A DNA stretch of 5,128 nucleotides from Betaproteobacteria bacterium. GTDB taxonomy: Bacteria > Pseudomonadota > Gammaproteobacteria > Burkholderiales > SG8-41. The DNA lies in the NCBI GenBank assembly GCA_025356695.1, contig JANXSE010000279.1:1-5128 (forward strand), written 5' to 3'. Made by a program: the position numbers and the translations under genes. The notes beneath the pieces were generated by a model that saw nothing but the letters and a program-made list of their open reading frames with translations, did not search any database and was not told the DNA's origin. Positions 4,822 to 5,128 of this stretch are shown in pieces (the stretch's first letter is position 1; the number at the start of each line of letters is the position of its first letter).

Positions 4822-5085
4822 ATGGAAATCGTGATTTATTTTTTTGGTGCGGGTTTTATTTTTCTGTCGGGGGCGCTGATCTTCGCTTATCGCCGCACGC
4901 ACCACTACGGACTGTTTCTGATTGGCCTCAGCTACGGTGTCGGCGGAATACTTGCCATCATCGCCGCCGACTGGTGGCCGTTGGCTACCGCCTTTGCATT
5001 GGGCTGGATATTGCGCATGGCAGGGCTCGATCCGGACCCTGCGCGCGAGCAGGCAGAGGCCGACGCGGCGAAACGGCCGCAATAG
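4822..5085 (+). CDS. Small integral membrane protein of unknown function, 87 aa
   Basis: I do not recognise the family. Three hydrophobic segments are visible: about residues 3-22 (IVIYFFGAGFIFLSGALIF), 29-48 (YGLFLIGLSYGVGGILAII) and 51-66 (WWPLATAFALGWILRM). A basic loop YRRTHH (23-28) joins the first two, and a charged, soluble tail rich in Ala, Glu and Asp follows (68-87). The first loop is probably cytoplasmic by the positive-inside rule, which would place the C-terminal tail outside. ATG 4822 is the only sensible start. GGCGGG five bases upstream is at best a weak ribosome binding site. The gene is divergent from the MFS gene. The regular alternation of hydrophobic segments and charged loops makes a real gene likely; a 61-aa frame overlapping it is a shadow. 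Confidence 0.75.
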   Translation: MEIVIYFFGAGFIFLSGALIFAYRRTHHYGLFLIGLSYGVGGILAIIAADWWPLATAFALGWILRMAGLDPDPAREQAEADAAKRPQ

Positions 5086-5106
5086 TCCGCATTACGCAGA
5101 GACGTG

Positions 5107-5128
5107 AGGCAGACTGCTTCAGTCGCCT
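5107..5128 (+). terminator. Hairpin at the right edge, possible start of an intrinsic terminator
   Basis: AGGC-A-GACTG and CAGTC-GCCT pair over nine bases with one bulged A and a CTT loop, 21 bases after the stop codon of the small membrane protein gene. A following T-tract would lie beyond the window, so termination cannot be judged. Confidence 0.3.

Noticed and set aside
4726..5082. N-terminal extension of the MFS frame (119 extra residues)
   Set aside because: The extension is polar and low in MFS character, overlaps the divergent small membrane gene and crosses the extended -10 element. ATG 4725 gives the normal family length.

Overview
The window looks like a piece of a proteobacterial chromosome, most likely betaproteobacterial. 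That placement is inferred from the GC-rich housekeeping genes, the type of integron integrase and the GTAG-headed REP elements; no taxonomic marker gene is present. The left third is the integrase end of a chromosomal (sedentary-type) integron. The rest is ordinary chromosome.

Integron region (1-1712). A full-length tyrosine recombinase of the IntI family (intI, + strand, 708-1712) is transcribed away from a cassette array on the - strand, which is the standard divergent layout. Between them is attI (about 575-660). A candidate cassette promoter Pc lies across the 5' end of intI. The first cassette can be delimited to the base (80-580, 501 bp). Its leading core GTTATGT is the exact complement of ACATAAC, the R'' box of its attC (74-154). 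The cassette encodes an unrecognised four-helix membrane protein of 132 aa (547 to 149) whose stop codon lies inside R''. That gene has no ribosome binding site. However, a 48-aa reading frame running through attI ends in an ATGA overlap with its start, which suggests translational coupling like that of ORF-11 in attI1. A second cassette begins at position 79 and runs off the left edge with an open reading frame.

REP pair (1715-1866). Two 31-bp REP elements with GTAG heads, identical except for one base and in inverted orientation, fill the gap between the convergent ends of intI and the next gene.

Chromosomal flank (1882-5128). A carboxymuconolactone decarboxylase/AhpD-like gene (- strand) is divergent from a LysR-family regulator (+ strand). 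Their 94-bp shared intergenic region carries a T-N11-A dyad and two copies of a TTGCAA-containing repeat 41 bp apart, so the regulator probably controls its neighbour, itself or both. The LysR gene overlaps tail to tail by 10 bp with an MFS transporter gene (- strand). The transporter is in turn divergent from a small membrane protein of unknown function (+ strand, 4822-5085). A hairpin at the right edge may be the start of a terminator.

No rRNA, tRNA, CRISPR array or insertion sequence was seen. The most notable part is the apparently intact integron platform, with its attI-spanning leader frame and an unknown membrane-protein cassette in first position.
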